Origin: an uncultured Prevotella sp.
GTDB taxonomy: Bacteria; Bacteroidota; Bacteroidia; Bacteroidales; Bacteroidaceae
NCBI GenBank assembly: GCA_947169185.1
Contig: CAMVOS010000001.1
Coordinates: 1-64,000, forward strand
Length of the DNA stretch: 64,000 nucleotides
Reading direction: 5' to 3'
Below the pieces are notes generated by a model. That model made no database searches, was not told where the DNA came from, and was given only the letters and a program-made list of their open reading frames with translations. Every line of letters starts with the position of its first letter. The stretch's first letter is position 1. The position numbers and the translations under genes were made by a program. Shown here piece by piece: positions 62,018 through 64,000 of the stretch.

Positions 62018-63793
62018 TTACTTGATGGCAACCTTACGACCATCGATGATGTAAAGGCCAGACTTCAGGTTTTCTTTCGACAATAGTCGGCCGCTGAGGT
62101 CGAAGCATCCCTTCTTTATTTGTGCATTGTCCGTGGTCGAATTATCAATCTCCCTGATGCCTGTCTCGTCGAACGACTCAGCGTCTAGCTTGGCCATGCC
62201 CAGCACAAAGTCGGCATTCTGCTTGGCATCGGTATAGAAGCTAAGGATGTAGTTGCCGGTCTTAGGGATGTCGAACTCAAAGGTCTGGCCTTTGCCTGTC
62301 GAGACCTTGTTGGCTGTGTTGCCGCCAATATTCTTGTTCAGATTGAAGGTCTTTGAGGCAACTTCCTGTCCGTCAGGCGTTTCTATGGTGTATGTCACCG
62401 GTGCATACTCTGGCTGGTCCCAGTTGATAACTCTGCTCCTCAGTGAATAATGTCCTGCGTGTAGTGTCATCTGTGAATGGGCCTCTGTGTCGCCAAATCG
62501 TGCCCATGCGGCTTTCTCCTTACCTCCGGGGTTTACCACGAGCAGTCCATATTCAAAGTTTTTGGTTTCATTCGTAAAACGCAGCAGACGGCATCCGTCG
62601 GTGTAGGGCAGTCCGCCGCCAATGCGTTTCGTCTTACCGTTGTTCACACTCCAGCCCTGAGGCACGATACCCTCGGTGTTGAAGGTCTGCACAAGATCAT
62701 ATTCTTTTGTTGGTGCCACACAGTTTACCATGCATGAATTCTCACCCGTCTTGCCATTGCTGTCGGTCACCACGACGCGCAACTCGTGTTTTCCAGCCTT
62801 GGGGGCGGTCAGCGTGGCGGTGTAGGGAGCGGCAGTCAACGTCTCTATCAGTGTGGTGCCATCGTAGAACTCCACCTTTTCAATGGTGCCCTTGGTGGCT
62901 GTAGCGGTAGCTTCGATGGTGACGTCGGGGAAGGTAGCCTCGTTCTCGGGTCCCATATAAAGATAGGTGGTCTCGTCTTCTGGCAACGTAATCTTTGCCT
63001 TGGGCTGATTTAGTGTGAAGCGTTTGCAGAAGTTCCAGATGAGGTTGGGATTGATGTCATTAGGCCAGTGACCACCATTGTTGTAGGAGTACAGCCATAC
63101 CTCACCGCCATTGGGTCCGCCCGTCCATTTTTCCAAATCACCGTCGAACCAGCTGCCACTGACTTTGTAGCCTATCTGCTTCGAGTATTTGGTGTGCTTG
63201 TCGTGCTTGGCGTAGTTCTCGATGTAGGCATGGATGCCATATTTCTCGTAACCGAACACGTCGTCGCCGTAGGCAATGACCTCCAACAGGTTGACGGGTT
63301 TCTTGCAGTTGTTCCAGGGCTGTTCTGAGAACTGGATGCCACTTGTGGGTGCAAAAGCTGCTATTTTGCTCTGCATGTTGGCGATGCAATGGTGGATGAG
63401 CATCGAACCCATCGAGAAGCCCGACCAATAGACGCGATCCTTGTCGATGTTGTGGCGACTGGCCATCTCGTCGATGGTCTTGCTGACGAAGTTCTGGTCG
63501 TTCGTGCCACCGGTGTCCCAGGTGTTGCCGTTGCTGCGCAGGTAGGCAATGACGAATTTCTCCTTGTCAATCAGCCTGTACATCTTGTCGCTATCGTACT
63601 GATATTCTGGACTTTGGTTCATGCCGTGGGTAACGATGAATAGTGGCGACTTGTCGGGCAGTTCGTTCGGCGTGAAGACAATGATGTTCCGTTTCTGGTT
63701 GTTCACGTTAACGAAAATCGAGTCCTTCTTGTAGGCAGAGGCCTGCACAATAGTGAATAGAAAACAAATAATAAAGAGGGTTAAACGTTTCAT
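62018..63793 (-). CDS. Secreted CE1/PHB-depolymerase-type esterase with Ig-like domain and sorting-type C-terminus
   Basis: A 591-residue secreted protein, signal peptide to QASA (about 20). The alpha/beta hydrolase (about 25-260) has the oxyanion strand FIVTHGMNQSP, the nucleophile elbow GFSMGS (Ser about 130) and a GGHWP segment that would hold the histidine. Residues about 265-360 are an Ig-like domain (IEATATATKGTIEKVEFYDG, LRVVVTDSNGKTGENSC). A further beta domain follows (about 370-545). The end DLSGRLLSKENLKSGLYIIDGRKVAIK (in pieces) matches the Prevotella T9SS-type sorting end also seen in the CBM protein at 33-36 kb. Acetyl- or feruloyl-esterase activity on plant polysaccharide is likely; the ester is not known. 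Confidence 0.78.
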   Translation of the reverse strand: MKRLTLFIICFLFTIVQASAYKKDSIFVNVNNQKRNIIVFTPNELPDKSPLFIVTHGMNQSPEYQYDSDKMYRLIDKEKFVIAYLRSNGNTWDTGGTNDQNFVSKTIDEMASRHNIDKDRVYWSGFSMGSMLIHHCIANMQSKIAAFAPTSGIQFSEQPWNNCKKPVNLLEVIAYGDDVFGYEKYGIHAYIENYAKHDKHTKYSKQIGYKVSGSWFDGDLEKWTGGPNGGEVWLYSYNNGGHWPNDINPNLIWNFCKRFTLNQPKAKITLPEDETTYLYMGPENEATFPDVTIEATATATKGTIEKVEFYDGTTLIETLTAAPYTATLTAPKAGKHELRVVVTDSNGKTGENSCMVNCVAPTKEYDLVQTFNTEGIVPQGWSVNNGKTKRIGGGLPYTDGCRLLRFTNETKNFEYGLLVVNPGGKEKAAWARFGDTEAHSQMTLHAGHYSLRSRVINWDQPEYAPVTYTIETPDGQEVASKTFNLNKNIGGNTANKVSTGKGQTFEFDIPKTGNYILSFYTDAKQNADFVLGMAKLDAESFDETGIREIDNSTTDNAQIKKGCFDLSGRLLSKENLKSGLYIIDGRKVAIK

Positions 63794-63886
63794 AATGGTT
63801 TATTTTACACTTTTCAGCGTGCAAAATTAGTGTGTTTTTCTGAAATGCCTTTTGCTGCATGTAACATAAACTTTACTTTTTGCTAT

Positions 63887-63970
63887 AAAAAAGAGCTTAC
63901 CTCGCTTGGTAAGCTCATACTTCACTAAACAAATACTCTTTATGAATTCAACTATTGAGCCTGAAGAATC
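63887..63970 (-). ncRNA. Candidate small RNA with own promoter and terminator
   Basis: On the minus strand a TACCTTTGC box (63984-63976) is followed about 60 nt later by a perfect 9-bp stem GAGCTTACC/GGTAAGCTC with a 6-nt loop (63916-63893) and six U residues. This would give an 84-nt RNA. It lies upstream of the esterase gene on the same strand and may instead be an attenuator, or the tail of a gene beyond the window. No convincing ORF is inside; ATG at 63918 opens only 11 codons into the terminator. Confidence 0.4.
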
Positions 63971-64000
63971 ACGCTGCAAAGGTACGGCAAAATCCTGACC

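Overview
The window looks like a chromosomal piece of a Bacteroidota bacterium of the Prevotella type (Prevotellaceae). Three things point there. Nearly every gene start is preceded by a Bacteroidota-type -7 box (TAnnTTTG). There are two tandem SusC/SusD pairs. Two secreted proteins end in a Prevotella-style C-terminal sorting sequence. The SusC-SusD-SusC-SusD-lipoprotein-GH10 order matches the xus (xylan utilisation) cluster described in Prevotella bryantii.

Layout. 1-2.6 kb: a cut-off VirE-family ATPase and an HU-like DNA-binding protein with GGGTATAG iterons between them, an islet of mobile origin. 2.7-7.4 kb: an S37-type peptidase lipoprotein and a thiamin uptake operon (TonB-dependent receptor plus PnuT) under a TPP riboswitch with a readable expression platform. 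7.5-19.6 kb: mostly housekeeping genes: a Rid-family protein, nadB, a PBP4-type carboxypeptidase, a Fur-family regulator, ksgA, purN, a flippase-like membrane protein, an S23/IVS four-helix-bundle gene, pepD, a CorA transporter with an unusual leader, and a DUF349 coiled-coil protein.

20.1-47 kb is a xylan utilisation locus in two apparent transcription units. The first holds two SusC/SusD pairs, a DUF1735-type surface lipoprotein, a GH10-like protein that has lost both catalytic glutamates, and a modular carbohydrate-binding protein. The second holds a CE6-CE1 bifunctional esterase, GH115 alpha-glucuronidase, GH43, GH97 and GH3. Together they would capture feruloylated, acetylated glucuronoarabinoxylan at the surface, remove side groups, and trim oligosaccharides in the periplasm. 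No active endoxylanase and no hybrid two-component regulator lie in the window, so both must be elsewhere. 47-47.7 kb is a repeat-rich stretch with a nested, origin-like palindrome and a small ORF. 47.7-53.3 kb: a Ton energising operon (ExbB, two ExbD, TonB, PstS-like lipoprotein, TPR protein). 53.4-61.2 kb: an aspartate aminotransferase, then an LptF/G-RibBA-DUF6057-PD40 operon. 61.3-64 kb: a START-like protein, a tRNA with a CAT anticodon, a secreted CE1-type esterase and a possible small RNA.

The most interesting signals are these. (1) The corA leader has an 11-codon acidic upstream ORF and two mutually exclusive stems, one covering the corA ribosome-binding site. (2) The protein in the Xyn10C position of the xus cluster appears to be a dead GH10, probably a glycan binder. 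(3) About twenty tandem arrays of different sequence but mostly a shared 7-nt period lie at gene junctions and also in frame inside glycosidases, ksgA and a signal peptide. (4) A perfect 38-bp AT palindrome is nested inside a 33-bp inverted iteron array. (5) A REP-like palindrome is inserted in frame in pnuT.
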